Shown here: positions 26,278 to 34,280 of the stretch, one piece after another
Layout: each line of letters starts with the position of its first letter
Position numbering within the stretch: the stretch's first letter is position 1
Source: an uncultured Chlorobiaceae bacterium
Lineage (GTDB): Bacteria; Bacteroidota; Chlorobiia; Chlorobiales; Chlorobiaceae
NCBI GenBank assembly: GCA_903839405.1
Contig: CAIMCD010000009.1
Location: forward strand, 28,700 to 92,699
Length of the DNA stretch: 64,000 nucleotides
Direction: 5' to 3'
Translations under genes and position numbers: made by a program
Notes under the pieces: model-generated
Told to the model about the DNA's origin: nothing
Seen by the model: only the letters and a program-made list of their open reading frames with translations
Databases searched by the model: none

Positions 26278-26305
26278 TGTCATCCCGACTGAAAGGAGGG
26301 ATCTC
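26278..26305 (+). repeat. Dispersed extragenic repeat, copy 2
   Basis: TGTCATCCCGA followed by GGAGGGATCTC with the same spacing as the copy at 26133-26160. About 75% identical to it. No coding sense. Confidence 0.5.
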
Positions 26306-26380
26306 TTCCAGCAGAATTGCAAAACAAATTTTTTTCGTTCACTGGAATCAAAAAAGAATACGCTACGCGTGCAATTATCG

Positions 26381-26408
26381 GTAAGGGCGAAAAATTTTTC
26401 GCCCTTAG
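26381..26408. repeat. REP-like palindrome, copy B, with flanking direct repeats
   Basis: GTAAGGGCGAAAAA and TTTTTCGCCCTTAG form a near-perfect hairpin with no loop in the AT centre. On either side are imperfect 17-base direct repeats, CGCTACGCGTGCAATTA (about 26361-26377) and CGCTGCGCGTACAATTA (about 26419-26435), so the unit looks like a composite repeat and not a lone terminator. Confidence 0.6.
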
Positions 26409-26485
26409 AGTTGCAATCCGCTGCGCGTACAATTAGATATGAAGGGTACCTCCGCAAAGCCGCGCCGGGCGTGGGCTGCTAGCGC

Positions 26486-26628
26486 AAAAACCGGAGGATC
26501 GGTATGCTTCAGCAATAATAACCGGAGCATAATTTTTTTCTGATTTTCCTTCTAACGCATTTTTTCATAAAACGATATGGCTGATTTTCAGGTTTTTCCA
26601 GAGGGGTAAAAATTATCCTCCGGTTTTT
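26486..26628. repeat. 143-bp AT-rich element with 14-bp perfect inverted ends
   Basis: AAAAACCGGAGGAT at 26486-26499 recurs inverted at 26615-26628. A partial third copy (ACCGGAG) lies inside at about 26520. The interior is very AT-rich with no ORF. It could be a MITE-like insertion or a long RNA stem upstream of the leftward UbiA-family gene's 3' end. No target-site duplication is evident. Confidence 0.5.
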
Positions 26629-26689
26629 ATCACTTTTTGGGTGGTTTCAGCCAACGTTGACGGAAGAGTCGGATAAAACAAAAAGCTGG

Positions 26690-27592
26690 CTATTTCGAAA
26701 AGAAGGCGATCAGGCCGAATGTGAGAAAAAGGATGGCGGCAAGAATAATGGTCCAGTCGCTGAGTTTGCGCATAAACTCCTGCTGGTTCTCCCGGTACAT
26801 GCTTGCAATGATGATCACGGCAACATTATTTAGCAGAAGGAAATAGGTGGGTGGTGGAAGAATTTTTGTGATTGTGCAATAAAAGAGCACCCCTCCCATA
26901 ACGAGGCTTGTGAGGATGAGCAATTGTTTGGTATGCAGCAGGGTGGAGGTGTTGGCAATGGTTTTGATGCCGCTCATGAGGTCACCCCGGCGGTCGCGTA
27001 TGTCCCACATCACCTCGATAAAAAACGCGCAGACAAAGAGATATCCCCAGCAAATCCACGCCTTGAGTGAGAGTGAGTGACCGGCGAAAAAGAGGGGAAG
27101 AAAGACCATTGTGGTGGCCCAATCGAGCGGAGGGGCGAGATTTTTAACGATGTAGATATCTTTCAGCCGCCGTGCGCCCTGCAAACGCCGGGAGAGAAAA
27201 TCGGGGAAGCATTTGTGATTATAGAGAAACCCGATAACGATAATCAGCACGGTTGTCCAGAAGGCCGGTTGATTAAACTGTAATGCGATAACGAGCGCAA
27301 CAGCGGAAACGAGGTAGAAGGTTACGTAGGTGATAAAATCTTTGTGCTTGAGGGCATTTTTCAGACTGTCGGGGTCGTTTGCTGCATCTTCCTGATCATC
27401 GGTAAGGCGGTTGTCCTGGTATATGGAGAAAGTGAGCAGGAAGACCGACAAAATGGCCCATCCGTTGACCGGGATACCGAAATAAACCGACCAACTTGCC
27501 GCCCCAAGCGCAGAGAGCAGCGAGAGATGCAATTTATTTCTGAAGAAATAACGCAGGGAACGTGCGCCCGGCATGTCGCGATCTTGAGTCAC
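26690..27592 (-). CDS. UbiA-superfamily prenyltransferase-like membrane protein
   Basis: 300 residues with about eight membrane helices. Two Asp-rich motifs in the right places mark the UbiA fold: YQDNRLTDDQED (about residues 58-69), resembling the first NDXXDXXXD, and DIRDRRGDLMSGIKTIAN (about 197-214), the second DXXXD. Members attach isoprenoid chains to aromatic or tetrapyrrole acceptors. The acceptor cannot be assigned, and the first motif is atypical. Chlorobi use such enzymes for quinones and bacteriochlorophyll tails, but this one stands alone. Confidence 0.75.
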   Translation of the reverse strand: MTQDRDMPGARSLRYFFRNKLHLSLLSALGAASWSVYFGIPVNGWAILSVFLLTFSIYQDNRLTDDQEDAANDPDSLKNALKHKDFITYVTFYLVSAVALVIALQFNQPAFWTTVLIIVIGFLYNHKCFPDFLSRRLQGARRLKDIYIVKNLAPPLDWATTMVFLPLFFAGHSLSLKAWICWGYLFVCAFFIEVMWDIRDRRGDLMSGIKTIANTSTLLHTKQLLILTSLVMGGVLFYCTITKILPPPTYFLLLNNVAVIIIASMYRENQQEFMRKLSDWTIILAAILFLTFGLIAFFSK

Positions 27593-28060
27593 CTTTTCCG
27601 GAGTAAAGTTTTTCCTTTATTTTAGGTCGGATCTATATTTGTAAATTACGCAATTTTTTAAAGTTTTTCTCTTCTCAGGAATCTTCCAAAATGAGGTCGG
27701 GGAGAGCTTGCTTTCTGAGCAAGGATAGATCAGCCGGAGTTTTGAATGGTTCACTATCTTGCTCTTGCCCGGATTTATTTGCTCGCTACCGTCCGTATCA
27801 TCAGCTGTTACAACACGGTGCCGCAGTAAGTTACCGGGTCCGCTTTTCTGCAGGAACCATTGCTACTGCAGAATGTTTTACCTACATTTCCGTATAGGGA
27901 TAACGTGTATTATTTCGTGCGTTTTGTTTCCTCTTTCTCTGCAATGCATACATAGAGTTAACTTGGCAAAAAGTAATCACCATTCGCGCTGATTTTGTAT
28001 CTCTTCATTTTTTAAAACAAGCGCGAGGGGCGCCAAAATCAATGTTGTAAAAGAGAATAG
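27593..28060. other. 468-bp divergent intergenic region, no gene
   Basis: The region separates the UbiA-like gene (leftward) from a small rightward gene. I see short open frames but none with a binding site or protein-like composition, no repeats shared with the rest of the window, and no confident promoter. Confidence 0.4.
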
Positions 28061-28429
28061 ATGGCTATTCAATACACCACAAGGGTTGAGGAGGGAACTC
28101 TTTTTGTGCAGGCTTCGGGTTTTGATGAGAGTCTTGATGAGGTTGAGGCCTATGGCATGGGTGTACTCACGGCAACTCTGGAGAGCGGCGTTGTTCATGT
28201 TTTTTGCGATGAAACCGCCCTTGAGTATCGGCTCGGAACCCTTGATACCTACCGTGCAGGCGAATTTCTTTCCACCCATGTGCCCGGAGTGGCGAAGGTT
28301 GCAATTGTCTGTAATCCTGCATCTCTTGCCGATGCGAGCTTTTTTGAGGATGTTGTGGTTAATCGCGGGCTCACGTTGCGGGTCTTTACCGACGCTACAA
28401 TCGCCTTGCAGTGGCTAAGAGGATCTTGA
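28061..28429 (+). CDS. Hypothetical protein, STAS/SpoIIAA-like alpha/beta fold suspected
   Basis: 122 residues, soluble, no signal peptide. The pattern of alternating strands and helices (EEGTLFVQASG, VVHVFCDETALEYRLGTLDT, KVAIVCNPASLAD, LRVFTDATIALQWL) resembles STAS/SpoIIAA-like domains, in particular the end RVFTDATIALQWL, which is typical of that group. This is a weak fold guess. It is 34 bases upstream of a small membrane protein gene. Confidence 0.6.
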   Translation: MAIQYTTRVEEGTLFVQASGFDESLDEVEAYGMGVLTATLESGVVHVFCDETALEYRLGTLDTYRAGEFLSTHVPGVAKVAIVCNPASLADASFFEDVVVNRGLTLRVFTDATIALQWLRGS

Positions 28430-28463
28430 TCTCTTCTGAAAAACATGTTAACAGAGCGTACAG

Positions 28464-28886
28464 ATGATCACTACATGTACCCTTTTCAGTTCCTCTCTCT
28501 ATAGCGTTGTTGGTGCTGTTTCACTCAGTATGGCCGTCACGAATCTCTTCAGCAAGCACTATTTACCCTTTCAGGAAGAGGCGGCGGGCGTGAAGTGGGA
28601 GGAGCTTGAGGGTGGGCTTCAGGAGGTCATTATAACCCAGCTTCGTTTGATCGGCACCGGGTTTCTCATCTCCGCAATACAACTTTTCAGTGTGGCTCTC
28701 ATGCAGATTGTCGCCACACAAAACCGGTTGAATACCCTTATTCCTCTCTATGCGTTGCTCTTTATAGCTGCACTGATACGCTTCAATTATAAGCTGCACA
28801 AGCAAACAGGGGTCAATACTCCCTGGAAAAAATCGATAGTGGCCCTGCTGCTGGTTATAGCAGGCATGATTTTCTCATGGATTTAG
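28464..28886 (+). CDS. Small integral membrane protein of unknown function
   Basis: 140 residues with four predicted membrane helices (about residues 5-25, 56-80, 88-108 and 120-140) and an acidic loop between the first two. No family is recognised. It follows the STAS-like gene by 34 bases and may share its transcript. Confidence 0.6.
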   Translation: MITTCTLFSSSLYSVVGAVSLSMAVTNLFSKHYLPFQEEAAGVKWEELEGGLQEVIITQLRLIGTGFLISAIQLFSVALMQIVATQNRLNTLIPLYALLFIAALIRFNYKLHKQTGVNTPWKKSIVALLLVIAGMIFSWI

Positions 28887-28922
28887 TAGCGCGGCATTGC
28901 CCCCCCTTTTCCCCTCTTCCGT

Positions 28923-29198
28923 TTATTCTCGTTTATCCTTGCTGAAGAGGCTGGTGCCGATCAGGGTGTCGATGATTTTGCCGATCTCGGCGGATAGGCC
29001 GGGAGGGTTGAGTTTGCTGATGACAAGCGCGAGGGTGTAGATTTTGCCTTCGAGGGGGAGAAATTTGTTGACCACAACCACCCGGTCCTCCCTCAGGCGG
29101 CACTCTCCGCCGAGAAAATTGCCTTTTTCGTAGCGCAGGGTGTAGCCAAGCTCTTTTATGGCGGCTTCAAGAAGCGTGAGTTGTGCGGTTTTTTTCAT
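28923..29198 (-). CDS. Small conserved-looking protein of unknown function
   Basis: 91 residues: a helical start (AQLTLLEAAIKELGYTLRYE), a central beta segment (GGECRLREDRVVVVNKFLPLEGKIYTLA) and a helical end. This is a compact alpha/beta protein with no motif I can name. It directly follows the Nudix gene on the same strand (21-base gap), so they are probably co-transcribed. Confidence 0.65.
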   Translation of the reverse strand: MKKTAQLTLLEAAIKELGYTLRYEKGNFLGGECRLREDRVVVVNKFLPLEGKIYTLALVISKLNPPGLSAEIGKIIDTLIGTSLFSKDKRE

Positions 29199-29219
29199 GA
29201 ACCGATCTGTTTTAAGTCG

Positions 29220-29789
29220 TCAACCAAGGCCGTGGCGTGCGAGGTATTTGAGCACCGGAGCTACATGGAGCGACTGGATCATTCCCCCTTCAAGCGCAAT
29301 CGTGCGCAGCTCTTCAAGGCTAACCAGGTGAACGGTGATCTCTTCGGTTGCGTCAAGCTGCTGCAGGCCCTGCAGCTCAACCCCTTCAGCCAGGAAGGTG
29401 GTGGTGATGTTGTCCTGCAGGGCCGGGTTGGCACTCAGCTCCATCCACTCCCTCCATCTGCCCCCGCCGTAGCCGGTCTCTTCCAGGAGTTCGCGCTTTG
29501 CGGACTGCAGCAGCGACTCTCCCGCCTTGTCGTGAACGCCTGCCGGCAGCTCGTAGAAGACCTTCCGGATGCCGTGGCGGTACTGGCGTATCAGCACAAT
29601 TTTTTGTTCACGGGTAATGGCCAGCACATTGACCCAGGGCGGAAACTCCCAGATGTAGTAGTCGTCGATAATCCGGCCGTTCGAAAGTTGGACGGTGTCC
29701 TGGCGCATGGTCAGCCAGGGCTTGTTGTAGAGGTATTTCGTGCCGAGGGTCGTCCAGGCTTCGGGTTCGTGCTTCTGCTCTATGGTCAT
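29220..29789 (-). CDS. Nudix hydrolase (ADP-ribose pyrophosphatase-like)
   Basis: 189 residues. The Nudix box is complete: GVHDKAGESLLQSAKRELLE followed by ETGY, matching GX5EX7REUXEEXGU. The upstream part (LYNKPWLTMRQDTVQLSNGR, then WVNVLAITREQKIVLIRQYR) fits the ADP-sugar pyrophosphatase subgroup. It cleaves nucleoside diphosphate-linked compounds; the exact substrate is not determined. It lies 5 bases after the permease gene upstream, suggesting an operon. Confidence 0.9.
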   Translation of the reverse strand: MTIEQKHEPEAWTTLGTKYLYNKPWLTMRQDTVQLSNGRIIDDYYIWEFPPWVNVLAITREQKIVLIRQYRHGIRKVFYELPAGVHDKAGESLLQSAKRELLEETGYGGGRWREWMELSANPALQDNITTTFLAEGVELQGLQQLDATEEITVHLVSLEELRTIALEGGMIQSLHVAPVLKYLARHGLG

Positions 29790-29794
29790 TGGGG

Positions 29795-31252
29795 TTATCC
29801 TCTCATTCTTGGGTCGAGGGCGTCACGGACCGCGTCGCCGATCAGGTTGAAGCAGAGCACGGTGATCACAATGGCAATACCGGGAAAGGTGGAGATCCAC
29901 CAGTAGTTCAAAAGGCTGTCACGCCCTTCATTGATAATGTTTCCCCAGCTTGGGGTGGGCGGCTGAACGCCGAGACCGAGAAAGGAGAGTCCGGCCTCCG
30001 TCAGGATAATATTGCCGATCCGCAGTGTTGCTGCAATAATGACCGGGGTAAGGGTATTGGGTGCCAGGTGGCGCAAAATGATTCGCATGTTGGAAAGCCC
30101 GAGGGACTTTGCTGCAAGGATAAACTCCTGCTCCTTGAGCGAAAGCACCTGGCTTCTTACAATTCTGGCCACACCCATCCAGCCGGTGAAGGAGAGGGTG
30201 ATGACGATGAAGTAGATGGAGTTACCGAAGGTGGCAATGATGATGAGAATGAGGAAGAGTGCCGGGAAGGCGATCAGCACGTCAACGATGCGCATCATCA
30301 GCGCATCAATCCAGCCGCCGAAATAGCCCGAGGTAACGCCGACAAGGGTGCCGAGGGTGACGGAGATCAGCACAACCAGAAAGCCGATGGAGAGCGATAT
30401 CTTTGAGCCGTAGATCACCCGACTGAGGATGTCGCGTCCATACTGGTCGGTACCGAGCGTAAAGGTGCGTGTCACCGCCACCTGCGCGGGATCAGCCACT
30501 TCGGCAAGCGGCATGGTTTTGGTTCGCATCCCCTGACGGTAGATGACCGTGCTCCCCTCAATGCGGTACTCATTGACAAAACGGAGGGCGTGGGGTTTGT
30601 TGCGGGTTTTCAGTTGCTGGAAGTCGCTGATCAGGCTGTTGGCCAACTGGACGGTTGTGCTGTTCCCTTGTTGGAGCGGGATTGTCAGGTTCTTTGTTTG
30701 TTTGAGCACCAGGGCGTCAAGCCGGGCCAGGGGAGGCTGATAGGCGGTAACCAGAAAGTCCTGCTGGTCATAGGGGCTGAAGGGGGCAATAAAGGGGGCG
30801 AGAAAGGCCACCGAGTAGAGCACAAAGATCACGGCTGAAGCGTAGAGGGCGATGGTGTGGCGCAGGAAAGCCCTGAAGCTTATTTTGCCAAGGCTCAGCT
30901 CTTCCTCTGCCGGCTTTTTCTCCTCTCTTCTCTTTTTGATGTAGGAGTGGCGGGCAATGAGCGCAAGCAGGAGCGGCACTCCCACAAGGTAGATCGCTCC
31001 AACCCAGAACTCAACAATTTCCGAAGTAAAGATCTCGCGGAGCGCTGCCGGGGCCGAGAACAAAAGGGCCGTGGCCGTCACCATTGAGCGGAAGCTGATC
31101 ATCACCAGACCAGCCTGGAAGAACAGAATAGAGAGGAATGTGGCGAAGGAGAGGAGAATAAAGAGTCCTTGCCCTTTTTTCTGTAATCGGATCAGACCCA
31201 CGCCGGGGATAAGGTTCAGCAGGGATGAAGGTGTACCGCTCTCTTTTTTCAA
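29795..31252 (-). CDS. DppC/OppC-like peptide ABC permease with extended N-terminus
   Basis: 485 residues; typical DppC is about 300. Residues 135-485 hold the OppC_N segment (FLAPFIAPFSPYDQ), a periplasmic insertion, GTDQYGRDILSRVIYGSKIS, and the EAA loop KSLGLSNMRIILRHLAPN. The first 120 residues add about three hydrophobic segments and a basic/acidic linker (KKRREEKKPAEEEL) not seen in standard DppC. No DppB, ATPase or binding-protein gene is adjacent, so the partners are elsewhere. Ends 5 bases before the Nudix gene. Confidence 0.85.
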   Translation of the reverse strand: MKKESGTPSSLLNLIPGVGLIRLQKKGQGLFILLSFATFLSILFFQAGLVMISFRSMVTATALLFSAPAALREIFTSEIVEFWVGAIYLVGVPLLLALIARHSYIKKRREEKKPAEEELSLGKISFRAFLRHTIALYASAVIFVLYSVAFLAPFIAPFSPYDQQDFLVTAYQPPLARLDALVLKQTKNLTIPLQQGNSTTVQLANSLISDFQQLKTRNKPHALRFVNEYRIEGSTVIYRQGMRTKTMPLAEVADPAQVAVTRTFTLGTDQYGRDILSRVIYGSKISLSIGFLVVLISVTLGTLVGVTSGYFGGWIDALMMRIVDVLIAFPALFLILIIIATFGNSIYFIVITLSFTGWMGVARIVRSQVLSLKEQEFILAAKSLGLSNMRIILRHLAPNTLTPVIIAATLRIGNIILTEAGLSFLGLGVQPPTPSWGNIINEGRDSLLNYWWISTFPGIAIVITVLCFNLIGDAVRDALDPRMRG

Positions 31253-31336
31253 GCTTGTGCAGGTAGCTGTGAATGTTGTTTTCAGTTAACTGGAATAAAA
31301 CAATAGTGCTGGCAGAAAAGCAAGCGTTACCGGTAT

Positions 31337-31375
31337 AAAAAAAGCTGCTTTTCCTCTGGAAAGAAAAGCAGCTTT
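31337..31375 (-). terminator. Terminator after rplY
   Basis: Read leftward, AAAGCTGCTTTTC (31375-31363) pairs with GAAAAGCAGCTTT (31353-31341), followed by a U-run. It lies about 60 bases after the rplY stop and ends the prs-rplY transcript. Confidence 0.85.
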
Positions 31376-31436
31376 AAAAAATACAGACAACCGGGGTTGG
31401 CCAACAAGAGCTTGGTGGACCGGTTCAGCATCCGGC

Positions 31437-32027
31437 TTATGCGGTCGCTTCGACGGTGGCGGTTTCCGCTTCTTTTTTCGATGCAAGGACGGTAACAACA
31501 GGAGCGTCCGGCTCATCCATGATCTGCAAACCAGAGTAGCTCTCCATCGGGATCTCCTTGACATGGATGGAGTGACCGATTTCAAGTTTTGTTACATCAA
31601 TAACGAGGTGATCCGGCATATCTTCCGGTTTACCCTTGATGGTAAGGGCATGACGGATAATGAGCAGCTTGCCGCCTTTTTCAACACCGGCACTGTCGCC
31701 TGAAACCGCAACGGGAACTTCAAGCTCAATGATCTCTTCAGCCGAGAAAAGCTGAAAGTCGGTATGAATGATGCGGTCGGTTACCGGGTGGAACTGTACC
31801 TCCTTGATGAAGGAGCGCTTGATTTTGCCGTCCGGGAACTGAAGATCGATAATATGTGATTCGGCGGAGTGTACCAGCTTTTTCAGTGCAATTTCATTGA
31901 CGCTGACAGCTAGAGTCTCTTCACCTTTATGATAGATAACTGCTGGGACGATACCCTGTTTGCGCAGTTTGTCCGCATCTTTCTTTTTAATAACGCGCGG
32001 TTCCACACCTAATACAATTGTTTCCAT
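31437..32027 (-). CDS. rplY: 50S ribosomal protein L25 (Ctc/TL5 type)
   Basis: 196 residues, the long form with N-terminal 5S-rRNA-binding barrel and C-terminal beta domain. METIVLGVEPRVIKKKDADK is the usual start; GIVPAVIYHKGEETL and VQFHPVTDRIIHTDF are family signatures. It binds 5S rRNA in the central protuberance. It lies 33 bases downstream of prs, the common bacterial order. Confidence 0.95.
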   Translation of the reverse strand: METIVLGVEPRVIKKKDADKLRKQGIVPAVIYHKGEETLAVSVNEIALKKLVHSAESHIIDLQFPDGKIKRSFIKEVQFHPVTDRIIHTDFQLFSAEEIIELEVPVAVSGDSAGVEKGGKLLIIRHALTIKGKPEDMPDHLVIDVTKLEIGHSIHVKEIPMESYSGLQIMDEPDAPVVTVLASKKEAETATVEATA

Positions 32028-32060
32028 GCTATTCCTTTATCTCTTTTATTCTCTTGTGTT

Positions 32061-33044
32061 TTAGTGAAGGTTCGTAAGTTTTTCAATGATATTCTTGCTG
32101 TCGAAGAGGCAGCTAACGGAATCATCTTCATAAATACGCTTGATCGCCTCACCGAAGAGGTTGCTGACCGTTACAGTCTCAATTTTCGGTGAATATGCGT
32201 GATTAGTCACAACGGAATCGGTTACAATGACCTTTTCAAGCACCGATGCGTCGATTCTTTCGATGGCCGGTCCGGAAAGGATCGGGTGGGTTGTGGCGGC
32301 ATAGATTTTCAGGCCACCGGCTTCACGGATAGCTTTGGCTGCATTGACAATGGTGCCGGCGGTATCGATCATGTCGTCAACGAGAAGCACGTTTTTGCCC
32401 CTGACATCACCGATAATGTTCATGACTTCGGCCACGTTGGCGGCTGGACGGCGTTTGTCGACAATCACCAGGTCGGTGCCGAGCTCTTCGGCAAATTTCC
32501 TTGCAAGCTTGACTCCGCCAACATCGGGAGAGGCAACCACAAGGTTATCGCGAAACTCTTTATGACGGATATGGTCGATCAGAATCACGCTGGAGTAGAG
32601 GTGATCGAACGGGATATCAAAAAAGCCCTGAATCTGGGGCGCATGCAGATCCATGGTCAGAATCCTGTGGGCTCCGGCTTCAGTGAGCAGATTGGCGACG
32701 AGCTTTGCCGTGATGGCAACGCGGGGGCGATCCTTTCTGTCCTGACGGGCATAGCCGTAATAGGGGATAACGGCCGTGATCCTTGCAGCAGAAGAGCGTC
32801 TTGCTGCATCAATCATGATCAGCAGCTCCATAAGGTTATCGGCCGGAGGATTGGTAGACTGGATAATGAACATGTCCGAACCACGGATGGATTCAAAATA
32901 GTTTACCGAAATCTCCCCGTCGGAAAAATTTTCAACCTTTGCATTGCAAAGGGACATGTCGAGGTACTCAGCAATTTTTTCTGCGAGAGCCGGGTTACTG
33001 CGTCCCGCGAAAATTTTAATGGGTTTTGCCATCGTGTCCTGCAT
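32061..33044 (-). CDS. prs: Ribose-phosphate pyrophosphokinase
   Basis: 327 residues. ATP and ribose-5-phosphate give PRPP. Motifs: FAGRSNPALAEKIA, NPPADNLMELLIMIDAARRSSA, PYYGYARQDRKDRPR, MDLHAPQIQGFFDIP (divalent cation site), and the PRPP loop VLLVDDMIDTAGT. The start may be 33044 (MQDTMAKPIK) or the ATG four codons later at 33032. First gene of prs-rplY. Confidence 0.96.
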   Translation of the reverse strand: MQDTMAKPIKIFAGRSNPALAEKIAEYLDMSLCNAKVENFSDGEISVNYFESIRGSDMFIIQSTNPPADNLMELLIMIDAARRSSAARITAVIPYYGYARQDRKDRPRVAITAKLVANLLTEAGAHRILTMDLHAPQIQGFFDIPFDHLYSSVILIDHIRHKEFRDNLVVASPDVGGVKLARKFAEELGTDLVIVDKRRPAANVAEVMNIIGDVRGKNVLLVDDMIDTAGTIVNAAKAIREAGGLKIYAATTHPILSGPAIERIDASVLEKVIVTDSVVTNHAYSPKIETVTVSNLFGEAIKRIYEDDSVSCLFDSKNIIEKLTNLH

Positions 33045-33209
33045 ATTCGGATGAAAGGGGTTATATTATGGCAGCTTTTCAAGGCTCCGGATATTCTCTT
33101 GTTTTCCCGGAGATGATACAATTATCTGATTTCAAATATAATTAAAAAGGCTGAAAAATTAATTAATTTTTTGCTGCTTTCTCAAGCAGGGCTATTTATC
33201 GAAAAAACT

Positions 33210-34262
33210 ATGACTATTCAGGAGATCAGGGAGTATCTGGGGCGATTTTTTGATGCGGTGGAACTGGTGGGTGACGCCGACAGGCCAATTACCGCTCCGG
33301 CAAAAATTGAGGCTGCACAGCAGGGAGAGGTGAGCTTTATCGCAAACGAGAAATATATCCGCTTTCTTGCCACCACCCAGGCCTCACTTGTGATTGTTCA
33401 CCGATCGGTTTGTGTTGATGAGTTCCTCCAAACCACCTCCTTTCTGAAAGTTGGTGATCCCTATAGTGCCTTTGTTTTTCTGCTTCAGAAATTTGCAAAG
33501 CCTCGCACGATCGCTAAAAAAGGGATCGCTGCCTCTGCTGTGATCGGTGAAGGGGTCTCGATTGGTGAAGGGGTTTCGATCGGTGAGTTTGTGGTGATTG
33601 GAGATCGATGTTCGATAGGCCGCAACTCGGTTATCGGCCCTCATACCGTGCTCTTGGATGACGTCACTCTGGGGGAGGATGTCACGCTTTTTGCGCGTGT
33701 AACCCTTTATGATGGAAGCCGCCTTGGTAACCGGGTGGTTATTCATTCGGGAAGCGTTATCGGGGCGGATGGTTTCGGTTTTGCCCCGCAGCGCGATGGT
33801 TCCTATGTCAAGATTCCCCAGATGGGTATTGTTGAAATTGGTGACGATGTTGAAATCGGGGCCAATGCCACCATTGACCGGGCCACCATGGGCAGCACGG
33901 TGATTGGCCGTGGAGCCAAGATCGATAACCTTGTCCAGGTTGCCCACAACTGCAGGATAGGTGAAGATACGGTTATTGCCGCCCAGGCCGGTATTTCAGG
34001 AAGTGTGACGATTGGCCGCCAGTGCATGGTCGGCGGTCAGGCAGGGTTTGCGGGCCATTTGGAACTTGCCGACCGGATACAGGTTGCCGCCCAGGCCGGC
34101 ATCTCCAAATCCTTTCTCCAGCCGGGTATTGCCCTGCGTGGGTACCCGGCCCAGCCGATGCGCGATCAGTTGAAGCATGAGGCGATGCTGCGCAATCTTG
34201 GTGCCATGAAGGCAAAGCTTGACCTGCTTGAGGCTACGCTTAAAGAGCGTCACGCAGAGTAA
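33210..34262 (+). CDS. lpxD: UDP-3-O-acylglucosamine N-acyltransferase
   Basis: 350 residues from the ATG at 33210 (MTIQEIREYLGRFF); an in-frame extension to 33171 is not family-like. N-terminal uridine-binding domain (about 1-100), then a left-handed beta-helix of hexapeptide repeats (GEGVSIGEGVSIGEF and onward), with the catalytic His in VAHNCRIGEDTVI, and a C-terminal helix. It adds the second acyl chain in lipid A synthesis, so this is a Gram-negative organism with LPS. It stands alone; no lpxA or fabZ follows. Confidence 0.95.
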   Translation: MTIQEIREYLGRFFDAVELVGDADRPITAPAKIEAAQQGEVSFIANEKYIRFLATTQASLVIVHRSVCVDEFLQTTSFLKVGDPYSAFVFLLQKFAKPRTIAKKGIAASAVIGEGVSIGEGVSIGEFVVIGDRCSIGRNSVIGPHTVLLDDVTLGEDVTLFARVTLYDGSRLGNRVVIHSGSVIGADGFGFAPQRDGSYVKIPQMGIVEIGDDVEIGANATIDRATMGSTVIGRGAKIDNLVQVAHNCRIGEDTVIAAQAGISGSVTIGRQCMVGGQAGFAGHLELADRIQVAAQAGISKSFLQPGIALRGYPAQPMRDQLKHEAMLRNLGAMKAKLDLLEATLKERHAE

Positions 34263-34280
34263 ACCGGTAACTATCCCGGC

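Noticed and set aside
33537..33590. Tandem DNA repeat in lpxD (GGTGAAGGGGT units)
   Set aside because: It encodes the hexapeptide repeats of the beta-helix and is explained by the protein fold.
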